Shown here: piece after piece, positions 49,302 to 62,028 of the stretch
Layout of the letters: each line of letters begins with the position of its first letter
Position numbering within the stretch: the stretch's first letter is position 1
DNA from: Diplosphaera chodatii
Taxonomy: Eukaryota; Chlorophyta; Trebouxiophyceae; Prasiolales; Stichococcaceae
Length of the DNA stretch: 64,000 nt
NCBI GenBank assembly: GCA_032358165.1
Contig: JAALGY010000023.1
Location: 1,984,001-2,048,000, forward strand
Reading direction: 5' to 3'
Notes under the pieces: generated by a model
What the model saw: only the letters and a program-made list of their open reading frames with translations
Databases searched by the model: none
Told to the model about the DNA's origin: nothing
Translations under genes and position numbers: made by a program

Positions 49302-52300
49302 ATGACTGTTGCCATGGACTGCGGCTTCTGTGGTGGTGCCGCCGCCAATGCCGGCGGTGCCAAACTGGGCGAGATGCTGGGCCCGATAGGCCACACTCAG
49401 AGTGGCGAGCCAATATATGTGCATCGGCAGTGTGCGCTGTGGAGCCCCGAGGTGACAAGCATGGATCCGCATGCCATGCGCCGTTTTGCTCTTTGCTGGT
49501 AGGCGCATGCACCGTGTACGTCGTAGCAGCTCACAGCTTCAGGTAGGAATGTTTGCATTGCGCCGCTGAATGATGGTTCGGGCCACAGGTGTACCAGGGC
49601 GACGGCGTGCTGCTCAATGTGGACGCCGCAGTGCGGAGGGGCCGCACCATGCGGTGGGCTGCAAATCAGCTGCCTGTCCGCGCCATGTCACGGAGTGCCG
49701 TCAGCACGGCCATGTGCTCAGTGCAGCTGGCTGCAGCAACCAGACCTGGCAAGGCCATGTTCGCTACTATGTTACGTTTCAGCCATTGTTCACAGGTGTG
49801 GGCAGTGCGGGCGGCGGGGTGCCACCCTGGGGTGCCGCCTGCAGCGCTGCCCCGACTCCTTTCACCTGGCGTGCGCTGGCGCTGCTGGCTGCACCTTCTA
49901 CCCCGACAAGTTCTTGGTCGCCTGCCGGCAGCACGCGCCCGTGTTCCGCAGCGAGCCGGGCGCCGAAAGGTGCCGGCACCTGGCGTCTATCCTTGCTGCT
50001 CAGTGCATGGCACACCAAGCCTGTCAGCCGTGGGCACGATCAGTGTTTCAAATTCGTTTCTCCAAGATGGAACAGCGACAGATTATTAGGGATGCAGCTA
50101 AGAGAGATCCGCTGGTTGCGTGAGGTATGTCTGTTTCCGCTGTGCAGGGCGGACCCCAAGTCGCCCTCCACGCCCTGGCAGCGCAGAGTGCGTGCAGCAG
50201 CAGCGTCACCGGATGCCGCGCACCGCCCCCTCGCCAGCCGCAAGCGACCCCGCCATGACGCACCGGCAGTCGAACGGGAGGTGGCAAAGCAGCTGGGCCG
50301 CCGCGTGCGCCAGGCAGCCAGGTAGGCTGTTTGCCCACAGAAATTTCCCCAGATCGCAGACATGTCAAGCCAGGAGCAACTGTCGAAGTATGTGATCGTG
50401 CCTTTCGGGTGAAGTGCTACAGCCAGCAGGCAAACAACCACCGTGCATTCTCGCTAAGCTGTAGGATCGCAGCTGAGCTGTCATCAGACGATGAGCAGCA
50501 CTTCCAGAACAAAGAGGGCCGCCGCCTGCAAGCGGACAAGGACGCTCTGCGGCCTGTCCTCCTTGGCGGTGAGCACTGTTCAGCATACCTCACCGGTATA
50601 GCGCCGGCAGTGCTGCTAAGCCAACCTTGCTGCAGATGCTGAGCACAGCAAGAGTCCCAGTAACATGCCAGACACTCTGCCTTGCTGCAAAACAGGTAAG
50701 GCTGCCGAAGATGCACAGCGACAAGACGGCAAAGCGTCAGCGACAGTCGCCGCGGCGCCTTTCAGCGCCAGTTGGGATGCAGTTGGGGGCAACGCCGCTG
50801 CGTTGCGGCAGCTGCGGGAGATGGTGGTGCTGCCGCTGCTGTATCCGGAGATGTTTGCACAGATGGGTATCTGCCCGCCACGGTGAGCCCAACGAACAGC
50901 AGTGGATTGCCTGTCTCCTGCCTCACGTTGCATCAGACCTCACTCAAATTGGTATGGTACATGGTTGAGAGTATCCTCGTGCGATCATCAGCTGGACCTA
51001 CTGCTGAGCAGGCAACACATGACACCTTGCAAGCACATGTCCAGGGCCTGTCATCTGTTGTAGGGGCATCCTGCTGCATGGGGAGCCGGGGTGCGGCAAG
51101 ACGCTGGCGGTGCGCGCCCTCGCGGGCGCCTGCAGCAGGGCTGCTGCGCAGCGCCCCGTGGCGCTGTTCGCGCGCAAAGCAGCCGACTGCCTGGGCAAGC
51201 TGTGTGGCGATGCCGAGCGCACGCTGCGCCTGCTCTTCGAAGAGGTGCAACCAGATTCTGCATCCCACAACGCTCATGAGAGCACTGCCTATGTGTGCAA
51301 CGTCAGCAGATGGTTATGGTCTTCACAGCAACAAGATCGCACCCAGCTCTGACACTGACAGTATCGTAGTATGTTGTCGGGATGCTATGGGATGATGGGC
51401 GACCGCCCTCATCTGCAGGCCAGCAAGGCGGCGCCAGCCATCATCTTCCTCGATGAGCTGGACGCTCTGGCGCCGGTGCGCAGCACCCGCGAGGGCAGCG
51501 CAGATCAGGTACAGATGCCCAGACTTCCTTGCTGGGGCCCACAAACTGCCGCTTCTGCAGGGCACTGTCTGCATGCTTGAGCAAGACAGGCGGCGCCTTG
51601 TTGCCAGCCTGCTGCTGCACTGGCCCTGCAGATCTATGCATCTGTGGTGTCCACGCTGCTGGCGCTGATGGATGGCCTGGCCGACCGCGGGAACGTGGTG
51701 GTCATTGCCGCCACTAACAGGTGCCCATTGCCCAGTCTTTAGTGGGATGATGCGTGCACTCGATTCAGATGTTGTTTGACATGACGGCTGCCAACTTATC
51801 TCAGGCGTCAGCTCATGAATGCAGCCATAGTACGCTCTGAGCTGTGTACGTGGCTGTCTGGTCCAGGCCTGATGCACTCGACCCAGCGCTGCGGCGCCCT
51901 GGGCGCTTTGACCGGGAATGCTACTTTGGTCTGCCGTCGCAGGAAGACCGCGCCGCCATCTTTCGCGTGCATACTGCCAGGTCTGCTCGTTCCCACGTAA
52001 TCATAAGGGCCGACCTTGATGCCACATGTTAGTAGGCTTCGCGATGCACTACGCAGTAACGACTCAACTGTCAGCACGGCATTTCTCACAGGTGGCCCAC
52101 CCCTCCCACTGATGAGGCGATCCAACGGCTGGCGGCGGCCACGCAGGGCCACGCTGGCGCCGACATTGCAGCTGTATGCTCAGGTGATATTAACCGGAGG
52201 GAAGGCCTGGCGTGCATTTTGACTGCATGCCATGCGGCATGAGAAACAGGTCATATGCAGTTCATGGCACCTCTCAGGTGCTGTGATGGCAGCTGCCAGG

Positions 52301-55300
52301 CGGGCCGCGCCAGACGCCCTGCAGCATGTAGATTGCACAGCGACACAGCTGGGGAGGAAGAGCGCACAGCACACCCCCAAACAAAACGGATGGGTCGGTG
52401 CTCTAGAGGTGCACCTGCCCTTTCGTGGACGCTGTCATGCCCACCACGCTGCCAGCCATAGGAGATGCCTGTTTGCAGGCCCCGCAGGTGACCATGTCGG
52501 CCTTCCATGTGGAGGCCCTGCAGATGTCCTAGATGCTGAGGCGTATAACTGGTTTGCGACAGGTCACGGCACAGGACTGGGCGGCGGCGCTGGCGTCAGC
52601 ACCGGCGCCGAGCTCACAGCGCTGCAGGCGGGCAGTGCTGAGCGCTGCAGCTGCCGCGCAGCCGCTGCCGCCGCACCTCGCCCCCGCGCTGCTGCCCGCG
52701 CTCGGTGCGGCGCTGCGGGCGCTGCACAGCGCGGGCCTGCCGCTGCCTGCTCCCGTAGCATCCTGTACTGTGGCCCCAGATGATGCGCCGGCCGAAGGTG
52801 TTGGTCAGCAGCAGCTCGTCGAGGCTCTTGCGCGATGTGGTGCACTGGCTGGGCCGCCACACATCGGCGACGACTGGTCGCAGCAGTCGCCAAGCGATGC
52901 GCCAGCAGGTGCAGCTGGGCATCTTACACAGTGTGATGCAGCCAGCAGCCATCCAGCCAGCAGCACGACGACAACCAGCTCGGTGTCCAGCCTGTTACTG
53001 GCAGGCGAGGGCGAGGCAGGGCAGCAGGCAGCAGCTCACGCACTGCTGCGTGTGTTTCAGGACAGCCAGCTGCACACGCTCAGCCTGCCCGCGATGCTGG
53101 TGGCAGGTGGGCGTGACAGACCATCATCACATGCACTCACATCGATCATCGTGAGTGTGGTGCTGGGTGCATGGTCAGGCCAGGCCTAGCGCAGTACTAT
53201 CATGACGCCAAATGCATTTCAGCACGAGGGGTCTGCGACCATGCAGGGGACGGGGATGTGCTGCACGGGTGCACGACCATCCTCCAGGAGGCGCGCAGCC
53301 GCGCGGCACCTGGCACCCTGACGGTGCTGTACGTACCACGCCTGGATTCTTGGGCAGTGCAGCAGCAGGCAGAACTGCACGATGGCTACGGCGAAGTGGG
53401 GAGCTTGGGGTTATCATCGCCGCCGCTGCAGGGCATGCATACCCTCGACATGCAACTGCCACACAGGTTTGTCAGCTGCTGTCAGCCGCTCAGCGTCTGG
53501 CGTGTTCATCGTTGGCTGCACTCCCATGACATTCCAATCAAGTTGATGATGCGGTGTGCTTGGCTGCTGCAGCCCGCCGCACTCGTCAGCACGAGCGCGC
53601 CCGCTGCAGAGCTTTGTGGACATGCACTCACCAGCAGAGGCCGAGGCGTCCGCCCTGGAGCAGCCTGTCAGGCGAACAGAGCTGCTGCCGCCTCGCCTGA
53701 GTGATTATGCTGCAAATGCTGGAACTGCAGAGGCTGCTGCAGCTTCGGAAGGGCCAGCCGAGGCGACTGACGCCTGGGCCATCGCAGAGCACACGCTGCG
53801 CAGCTGGCCGCGGGATGCACAACTCCTGCTGTTGGCAACATGCCATGTTCCTCTGAGTACACTGCCCACGGCGCTCTGCAGGCGCTTCGGCAGCAGTAGT
53901 GTTGAGGTACGTTGGGCTGCGGGGTAGCCACAACTGCGCATCAAGCGTTGTGCACGAAAGTGCAGGCCTCTCAAGCATGGAGTAGGCGGCCTCTTCCTAC
54001 ACTAGTGACACCTGCCGGCCGTGCTACAGGGCAGCGTGCACCGTGCCATTCAAGGCGGTGCAACAGTGCACCTTGCCACGCAAATCGATGACGCAGCATG
54101 GCACGAGGGACTCCAGGCCATTGCGGTCACTGCCGCCGCCCGTGCCGCACAAGCTGCGGGAAGCGAGACCTGGCGCCAGCTGCAAGCTGCTGAGCAGCGC
54201 ACGAAGCCGCCAGCTGCCACTGAGGCGGCAGCGGCGGGGTCTCCGCCTGTGCCAGCCACAAGGCAGGTGGGCGACGCATCTGCGGCCATGGCAGCGCAGC
54301 CTGAGCCAGATCCAGCGACGCAGCAGCGTCTGCCAGCAGCGAACGCGCAGGAACTGGAGGCGGCACTCAGGCTGCACGGTCAGGTAGGCTGCTTTGCTAT
54401 TCTGTTGCTGGAAGAGTGGCATGCCAATGCCGCGGTCAGGTGGTTCGACTCAGTAAGGCCGGAATTGGGAGCGGCGGTTTCTAGCATGGCTGGAGCTGTG
54501 GGTTGGGTTGAGGGCTCAATGTGCGGGGTGCTTTTCTCGCATCTTACATGGCAGCAGCTGTGCCGCATCTGGCTGCAGGTCAGGCTCGTGACGCAGCAAT
54601 GCGGCGTGGCGCTGCTGCGTGACAGGCGCACAAGGCTGGCGGCCTCAACCGTCCAGCGGAGCCACCGTCGCTGCAGCAACAGCCAGGTGAGTGGGCGTCA
54701 GGTCTTGCTTTGACACTGAAAGGGAGTTCCTTCTACATGCACGCAGCATATGTAGACCAACAGCAAGGCAACTTCATCAGCACGTAAGCAATGGCAGTGC
54801 GCTCCTGGGTGCAGGCACACAAGGGTGACCTTGGTATAGATCGGCTGGCCATGCTGGATGTGGCACAATGTGCAGCACTTGGCAAGTTCGACACTCCTTC
54901 GGCTTTGGAGGCGGCGGTGCACGACACAGCGTCACGGGTGCGATGGCCGCGGCCGAGGTGGGGTTGGAGATTTGCTCCCGCGCTGGCTCTCAGCAGAACT
55001 GACAGGTGCAAGGCAGCTTGCGTCCATGCGTAGGTGGTGGCGGCTGTTGGTTTCCAATCTGCAGCAGCCCCAGCAGCTCTTGCAGGGTGCGCACCTGCTT
55101 CTGCACCTCGCCAGCTGCTTGTCTGTCTTTCGGTGCTGCACAGCACTAGTGCGACTGTGCCGTGCCGAGGTGTTCGGACATTATCCCCCTATGATGTCGG
55201 CATCGGCATGTTCTGGTATGTGCTAGCATATACCAGCGCTATCTGCCTGCCTCAGGTACAGCCCTGCGCTGGCAGCCACCCATGCGCTGCATGACCACGT

Positions 55301-56228
55301 GTCAGCCTGGCGATATGCCACCGAGACGTGGCTGGGGCTGCGTGATCCGGCGGCGGTGCGCCTGATGGACATTGCGAGCTGTCACCTACAACAGAAGGCC
55401 GCTGAGGCGGCAGCCACAGCGGCGGCGGCTGCTGCGGCAGGTGCTTGCAGCGGCGATGTTAGCGACCCTGCTGATCAGCAGGATACTGCTCGTGGGCAGC
55501 CAGACGCCAGTCCCGCAGCAGATGCCGAGCCTCAGCAAGCGGCAGAGCCACCGAGACAGCAGGAGCCGCCGTCGCCGAGGACGCCGGATCGCGCAGAACC
55601 AGGTGAGTGGCGCGGAACAGGGAGCAACGGGTATGCGAGCGACCGTGACCCTCTTGTCGCATGAGTCATGTGCCGTGTGCGCGTTTAGACCCTCGCACTC
55701 GGTGTGTTCGACGTGCAGGCGTTGCGCTGCTGCACGCCGGCACAGATGGAGTGCATCCGGAGGAACCTGTGCATCAACAGTTTGATGAACAGGAATGCCA
55801 GCAAATACAACAGCACGATGCAGGTCGCACCGCTGCGGCAGTGCTTACTGCACGCTTCCAGTCCGGCCTGCAGGTGAGCTGCATGGCTGTGCGGATCGAG
55901 ACCAGATGTTCCTGGCATCTGCAGGAGCTGGTACCAGCGAGATTGCTTACCGTGACAGACGCTGATTTGGCAACTGATGCAGGCGGCGCTGAGTAGCCAG
56001 CTGGAGACATCTGTTGGTCTCACACATCACACGCTGGCAACTATGGAGGCGTTGGCCTCCCGCGTCAGCAGTAGGGCTGTAGCGGCAGCCCATGGCACGG
56101 CGACCGTTCTTGCGAACGCGTTGTTAGAGAAGACTGGCGCCGGTGACGGCGATGGCGGCGACGGTGCCTGCGTTGCCGCCATCGCCGTCGTCACTGATGC
56201 TGTTAAGGCCGCGTTGACCGGGTTGTAA
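49302..56228 (+). CDS. ePHD zinc finger plus double AAA ATPase, ATAD2/Yta7-like chromatin factor
   Basis: Exons closing in phase: 49302-49451, 49589-49653, 49796-49969, 50148-50321, 50465-50568, 50696-50882, 51064-51244, 51419-51508, 51632-51720, 51867-51980, 52092-52183, then from 52278. Later exons are approximate (about 52562-52770, 53030-53110, 53227-53465, 53605-53910, 54027-54380, 54575-54690, 54800-54950, 55030-55145, 55257-55603, 55717-55871), ending 55982-56228. An extended PHD finger comes first ([37 protein letters not shown]). Then a canonical AAA module: [20 protein letters not shown] (Walker A), [10 protein letters not shown] (Walker B), [20 protein letters not shown] and GRFDRE. 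A second, degenerate AAA follows, with [12 protein letters not shown] and [15 protein letters not shown] but no Walker A Lys. This is the ATAD2/Yta7 two-tier plan. I see no clear bromodomain. Plant homologues also pair PHD-like fingers with this ATPase. Confidence 0.82.
56145..56189. repeat. 14-bp inverted repeat inside the last exon
   Basis: GACGGCGATGGCGG (56145-56158) and its exact reverse complement (56176-56189) flank 17 bases within the Gly/Asp-Ala coding end of the ePHD-AAA gene. It probably reflects GC-rich codon repetition. Confidence 0.7.
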
Positions 56229-56647
56229 ACGCTGTGTTGCGTTGAGCACGTTGATGAACCCTGAGCAAGGCACATAGATGGTATCTATGCCAGCCTGTGA
56301 CCAATCTGAGTAGGCCATGAGCCAGTAATACTAGGCGGGCAACGAGGCGAAGCTCAGGTGCAACTTCAGTATAAACTGCCCATTGATAAAGATTGTGTGT
56401 TGTGTAGGAAATGCAGGCGACAACAGGCTCTGCTGCAGAGGCTGCATACACTACTCCTGTCTGACCAGTCAGCAATTGAAACCAGGAAGCGTCTTAGAGA
56501 GTTCGGTCGTGCCAGGGAGCCGTGACGACATGCTTGTGACATTCAGCTGCTGGTAGCTTACCCTTATTTCAGATTTTCAGTGGGTCACGAGACATGTGTG
56601 TTCGTCCACTGGTGTGAGGTTGCACACCTTAGTTACAGCAGCGCACC
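56229..56647. other. intergenic region
   Basis: About 420 bases between the ePHD-AAA stop and the DnaJ-X start, both plus strand. It holds a 3' UTR and a promoter. No exon or clear motif was seen. Confidence 0.45.
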
Positions 56648-59600
56648 ATGCCGGGACAGGAGGCATCGACATCGGGGCCCCGGCTGCGTGACGATCAGCA
56701 GTCTATCGACGTGAATGACGTATTCAGCTTGCGCAGGTGCGACGTTCCCACGTCGCATATGGTTCTATGCTGAGTTGCGCGTGTACTGGTGATGATGGCT
56801 TCCTGATGCTGGAGATGGATGCCAGATGCACACGCTGCAGGCCAAAGGACGCGAAGGCGGGCTTGGCATCGGGGGGCAAGTCAATTTTGAAGGGCATCGC
56901 GGCCGGCGCCGCGGGGCTGGTGGCCGCACCCGCCATCGGTGCCGTGCAGGAGGGCGGCCTGGGGTTCGCCAAGGGGCTGGGTGCAGGTGAGAGGTCCATG
57001 CCTACCAGATTGAACGCCACTGGTCTGCATCATGTCATGGCAGTCGAGCCGCATGTGGGAGTGAGCAGCTTCGTGTCAGGACCTCTGCAGGTCTGGCCGG
57101 GGCTGTGCTGCTGCCGGTTGCCGGCGTGGTGGTCGGCGCGACGCAGATCGTGCGGGGCGTCGCCAACACCCCGGACGCGATCCAGCAGGAGCGCAAGGGC
57201 AAGCACTGGGATCAGCAGACGAGGGAGTGGATTGAGCAGCCCGGCCTGGCCATGCTGATCGATGATGAGGTCCGTACAGTGCTGGCAGACTGCCTCCACA
57301 ATCAGCATGTGCAGTGCTGAGTGGCGACCCACAGCCTGGATACACCACCTCGTGGTGTCCGGGGTGTCGCCTGACTGGCTTCCCATCATGCGCCAGGTGA
57401 CCCAGGCGGCGCGGATGAAGTTCAACGGTGCGCAGCGGGCCGGCAGCCGGCTCAGCCAGGGCGACGACTACTACGCGCTGCTGGAGGTGCCACGGGATGC
57501 CACCCCAGAGCACATCAAAAAGCAGGTCTGAGGCCCTTTATGCCTATGTGACTGCGCTCATGCCGGATGTTGCGATGCAGCAGTCACTCTACAACTGCAT
57601 TCCAGCCTGGCAGGCGTACCTACGGTTCTGAGTGGCGCGCTTCGTGGTTGGCATGTCATGTCATGAGCAGTTGCCGCAGCACGTCTGCATTCCGCTGGCA
57701 TCACGTAATCCGCGCAATCCATTCGACGTGTGACTGCTGCATCGCAGTACTACCTGCTGGCGCGGCGGCTGCACCCAGACAAGAACCCAGACGACCCGCA
57801 GGCTAAGGATCGTTTCCAGAAGCTGGGCGAGGCCTACCAGGTGCTTGAGGGGCTGGAACGTTTGTCATCTATGAGAGTGTCCTCGTCAGAGCAGCAGCTG
57901 AGACATTGCCAGCTTGTATGTATTGGTGTGACTGCACAGTCATCAAGTCACTGCCTCAGGTGTACTGATACCTCGCCACTGCATCCAGATTTTGGCCAGC
58001 CCGGAGCTGCGGAAGCAGTATGACGCGCATGGCAGCGATGGGCTGGATGCCAACCTCGTGAATGGCGCGCTGTTCTTCACCTGCCTGTTTGGCAGCGACC
58101 GCTTCGAGCACCTCATCGGCGAGCTGCTGATTGCCGTGGCGGCCCGCAGCGGCGGCGACCTCAACATGGCTGAGATGAAGGAGGCTCAGGTCAGTGTGGA
58201 GAGTCATTTGACTAGCTCTTACAGGTGAAACAGCGCACAGGTTTCACAGCTGCCAGCACAAGCAACGCAATGTCCCGCTAGTGTAGGTCTTGAACCATGC
58301 ACTGCCGCAGGCCAAGCGGGTGGAAACGCTGGTGGTCATGCTGAATGCGCTGCTGCGGCGGTGGGTGGAGGGCGACGAGCAGGGCTTCAAGGTGGGTGCG
58401 GGAGCAGCTGCTGAGTGTGATGAACGTGTTGACCACGCAGGCTGCACCTCCCGCGCATGCAGTGGATGCTGGCAGCACGTTATGCAGGCAGGTGGCTGAC
58501 AATGCGGCCGGTGGGTGCTGCAGGAGGCGATGCATGCAGAGGCGCACATGCTGGTCGACACCTCTTACGGCAGCCTGCTGGTGGGCTTCGTTCAGCTGTG
58601 TGCACAGCAAGTTGCAAGCATGAAAACACCATTGTCTGCCCGCTGTGTGTTCGTACGCCATCCTCGTTCGGCTTTCGAGGGGTTCCAGCCATGTGACATC
58701 CAAGCATGTCCATGTTGCGCAGCTGGGTACGATCGGACGCACATACGAGATGCAGGCAGATACCCACCTAGGCAACTTCTTCGAGACTGGCGTCGCGAGC
58801 ATCCGAAACAAGGGCCACATGATGAAGAGCCAGGTATGGCAGTCCAGTGCAAGCTGTCATGGGATGCCTTAATGGACATCAGTGCCGTGAGGCGTGCACT
58901 TGCAGAACACCCTTTTCAGGCAAGTCGTGGTGGTGAAGCGGTTTATTTTGCCTGCAGCTGAACATTGCCAAGTCGGCAATCAGAGTGTTGGGGGCGCAGC
59001 AGCAACTTGAAGCACTGGAAAGGTAGGCCAGCTGGTGCGTTCGCGTCTGCCATCCCTGGCATAATGCGTCTGTGTCGATCTCGGGCGTTGATGCTTGAAC
59101 ATCTAGCTTTCCTAGTTGCAGAAGGTGCATTTTCTTTGTAGGGACTCCAAGCTGCACGAGCGACTGGATGGTTTGGCAGCAGGCGGCGACGATGCGGAAG
59201 GCAATGCTGCAGGTGGCGGTGCTGCTGCCGCCCACCCTCCTGGGCAGCCAGGCAACCCAGCTGCACCCGCCGCCCAGAACAGCAGCGGCGGCACCAGCGA
59301 CCAGCAGGTACCCCTCGGCGACTGCGCACCTGTACATGCGTGCACCTGCAGCAAATGCTGCGCTGGCGCTGTCTCTTGAGCCAGAAAATCACTCATGTGC
59401 AGCAGTATATTTTTATTGCTCATTTGTACATTTTCAACGGCCGACACTTGTCGTTTGTGGCAGCAGCAGGCAGGCAGCGCAGCACGGCAGGCGGCTGCGG
59501 CAGAGCACCTGGCGCGCAGGGCGGCCCTGGAGGAGCAGGCGCTGCCGCTGATGCTGGACGCCATGGTGCGCCGCGTGCCAGCCTCAACCTCCACTGCCCT

Positions 59601-60140
59601 CAGCGCCGATGTGCAACACGAGCGAGCAGCCGCTGTGCACGTCGGGTGTTCAGGTGTCACCTTGGCTGTGGGCTGCTGCCACCCACGTGGCTGCCTGTGA
59701 TTGCTGCAGTGGGCGGCCAACGTGCTGGACATCGAGAGCACGCTGGCGCGGGTGTGCCAGCGGGTGCTGGGCGACCCGGCGGCCAGCAGGGAGGTGCGGC
59801 GGTCGCGTGCGCTGGCGCTGCGGGAGCTCGGCCGCATCTTCCGCGCAACCAAGGTGCGCTGCACCAGTTTTTGCGCCGATGGTACCCAATGCTTCACTGT
59901 TGCGGCCAGGGAGTCTTTGGAAATGCGTAATTCACTGGACTAGTGCGCGCTCGTGGCTTGCTGCCCAATGCAGGGGCGTAGTTTTTTACTTTTGTAGACA
60001 TCATGTATGCCTGGCTGCAGAGCCAGCGGCCGGAGCCGGTGCGCAGTGCGTCAAACGCCAAGCAGCGGATGGAGGACGCCATGATGCAGGTGGTGCAAAA
60101 GAATTTTGAGGAAGATGACCGCGTGCATGGTGCGGCATAG
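56648..60140 (+). CDS. DnaJ-X chaperone with a VPS13-like glycine-rich N-terminal segment
   Basis: Fourteen exons close in phase: 56648-56736, 56841-56986, 57091-57269, 57397-57525, 57748-57840, 57989-58189, 58311-58391, 58524-58580, 58723-58833, 58958-59022, 59142-59307, 59470-59565, 59710-59853 and 60021-60140, giving 558 residues. Residues about 45-105 are hydrophobic and glycine-rich ([38 protein letters not shown]), resembling the C-terminal motif of VPS13. A J-domain follows ([35 protein letters not shown], with the HPD intact), then the DnaJ-X region ([39 protein letters not shown]) and a coiled-coil C-terminus ([13 protein letters not shown]). The J-domain recruits Hsp70; DnaJ-X proteins act at membranes. 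Ala/Pro linkers vary in the second half. TGTAA at 60415-60419 follows. Confidence 0.93.
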
Positions 60141-60673
60141 AATGACACACGTCCGTGGGTGTGACAGTAATCACTGCGACACCACCACCGACATCAGCAG
60201 CAGCAGCAGCGGAAGTGACCAAGGCAGGTTTCGTGGCAGCTCCCATGCTGTTAGGTGCCCCATTTTTTTGTGCGACCGTGCGCGATCGATTTCACAAGGC
60301 GACCAATGTGCAGTAATGTACGCTCAGACCCATAGTTGCTGAGTCGAGTGGTTTTGCTCACCGTATGCTCAAGGCATCAAAGGCTATTATGTACATGTGC
60401 CAACCAAACACAACTGTAAAAACACAAGCTTACAAACTTGAACGTGCCGGCTGTGACAACTGAAGCCTATTCGCTGCGGTTCCGCATCCCTGCTCGCCCG
60501 CCCTTCTGACAAAATTGCTTCACGAGCCCATTCTGACGTTGACGGCGGTCGAGCAGCCAGCCCTTTCCCTGTTACACACCAATCAGTAGCTGCACCGCCA
60601 GGGCTGCTGGGTGCCAGGATGACTTGCTACGGCTGCGGCGCTGCTGGCCACGGCCTGCCTGCTGCAGTCTGCC
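60141..60673. other. convergent 3' region, DnaJ-X and MUB genes
   Basis: About 530 bases between two stop codons. Polyadenylation motifs for both strands sit 11 bases apart at 60415-60434. No coding exon was found. Confidence 0.55.
60415..60434. terminator. putative two-way polyadenylation element
   Basis: TGTAAAAACACAAGCTTACA has TGTAA on the plus strand (60415-60419, for the DnaJ-X gene) and TTACA, which is TGTAA on the minus strand (60430-60434, for the MUB gene). Both lie 240-280 bases after their stop codons. Confidence 0.5.
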
Positions 60674-61390
60674 TCAGCAGATGACGCAGCTACAGCCCTT
60701 GCCGGCATCCTTATCCTTCGACTTGGCTGATTATGCACAACGGCAACAAAATGTCAGCACCTGTGCCAACATGGAAGCGGGGACAGCTTGCAGGTGAACC
60801 TAGGGAGTACAACACAGGAGCATTACAGCATTACCTGGCGTCTTGAGAGCTGCCTGCGGCCTTACAATGGCGTGCATCGTGACAATGCTGTGCTCTGCTG
60901 GGTCGGTCAGCGTCCGCTGTAGATCTGCAGTGGTTTCACGAGGTTTGAATAATATAATATGCAATCAAAGCCAGCGCCGTCCGAAAGGGCTTGCCATGCT
61001 CCCGCAACACTGCAAATCCCCGCACCCGCTAACACTTCGTCGTTGTCCAAGAATTTGCCGTTGAGTATCAGCTTGATGCACGCGATGGACGTCGGAGCTT
61101 CCGACTCTATCTTTGCATCTGTAGGCGAGTGGAAAGCAGGTCAGTGCACACACGAGGTTCGGGCTTTGACCAGCTTCCTGCGTCGTACACGTGCAAGCGC
61201 AAACTAGCGAAGTTTGCCTGACGCTGCTGCATATCACTGTGTGGTGCATGCTCCACGTGCCTGCGGTGAGCCTGCTCCAGTCGCTGAGAAGTCTGTTTTT
61301 CAGCTCTCCCACTGTCTCCGTGCCAGCCGCGGCCACGGGCCCCAGGTCCCCGTTCTGAGTGCGCAAACGCACACGCAGGGCGCCGTTCAT
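60674..61390 (-). CDS. MUB: membrane-anchored ubiquitin-fold (MUB) protein
   Basis: Four exons close in phase: 61261-61390, 61026-61118, 60835-60924 and 60674-60726, giving 121 residues, the family's usual size. The beta-grasp fold reads MNGALRVRLRTQNGDLGPVA, TVGELKNRLLSDW, IKLILNGKFLDNDEVLAG and TMHAIVRPQ. The tail is basic (KSKDKDAGKG) and ends CSCVIC, a prenylation-type box with an extra upstream Cys for S-acylation. MUBs are lipid-anchored at the plasma membrane and dock certain ubiquitin-conjugating enzymes there; they are not conjugated themselves. The first intron must start with GC (GCAG|GCACGT) to keep phase. This is a plant/algal-lineage protein, which supports the organism call. 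Confidence 0.93.
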
Positions 61391-62028
61391 CTCACTTTGA
61401 GCAGCTGGCCAGCCAGCCGCGCATGGTGTGCTGGGCTGGGCCGCTGCAGCTCAAGACTGCCGGCTGACGTCAGTGGTGCCGCCGCGGCAGTACGCTGCAA
61501 GTGCCTGTGCGAAGCTTAACTGACTGGCAAGCTGCGGCACTGCCGTCTGCACACCGCGTTTGCCTATGTGTAAGCTTCGGTGTCAGCAGAGCCCCGCTAA
61601 GAACCACGCGACTTCCGACGTCCTGCTTCCAATGCAATGTTGGCCAGCTGGGTTCGGCTTCTTGCATCGCATCCTGTCATCCTCATGCCGCTGTGTTTCG
61701 ACCCTCACACCACAAACACAATGCACTCGTCAGTGTCAGCTGTGGCCTTTGCAGCGAGGGAAGCTGTATCCAAACCCCGCCACTCCCGCCCTCTGTATGT
61801 CTACACACAAAGGCGCCCCGTCGATACAACTGCTAGGCCGTCATTTGAGAGACGAGCGGCATTGGCGGCAAGTCCTCTGCCCCGATTGCAGCTTGACGCA
61901 TGATGCACACTCGCCGGGTGTTTAGTGCCTGTCCATGCTTTTCAATGTCACCTGCGGCACAGGACGCAACACCTGAGCAAATTGCATAGGGCTGCGCACA
62001 CGCTTTTGGCAACAGCCAACGCTGCAGT
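61391..62028. other. intergenic region between CemA-like and MUB genes
   Basis: About 640 bases. Both flanking genes read on the minus strand, so it holds the 3' UTR of the CemA-like gene and the promoter of MUB. Open frames here match no family. Confidence 0.45.

Noticed and set aside
56145..56189. The 14-bp inverted repeat near 56,150 as a terminator hairpin
   Set aside because: It sits inside the last coding exon of the ePHD-AAA gene and is explained by repeated GGC/GAC/GCC codons.
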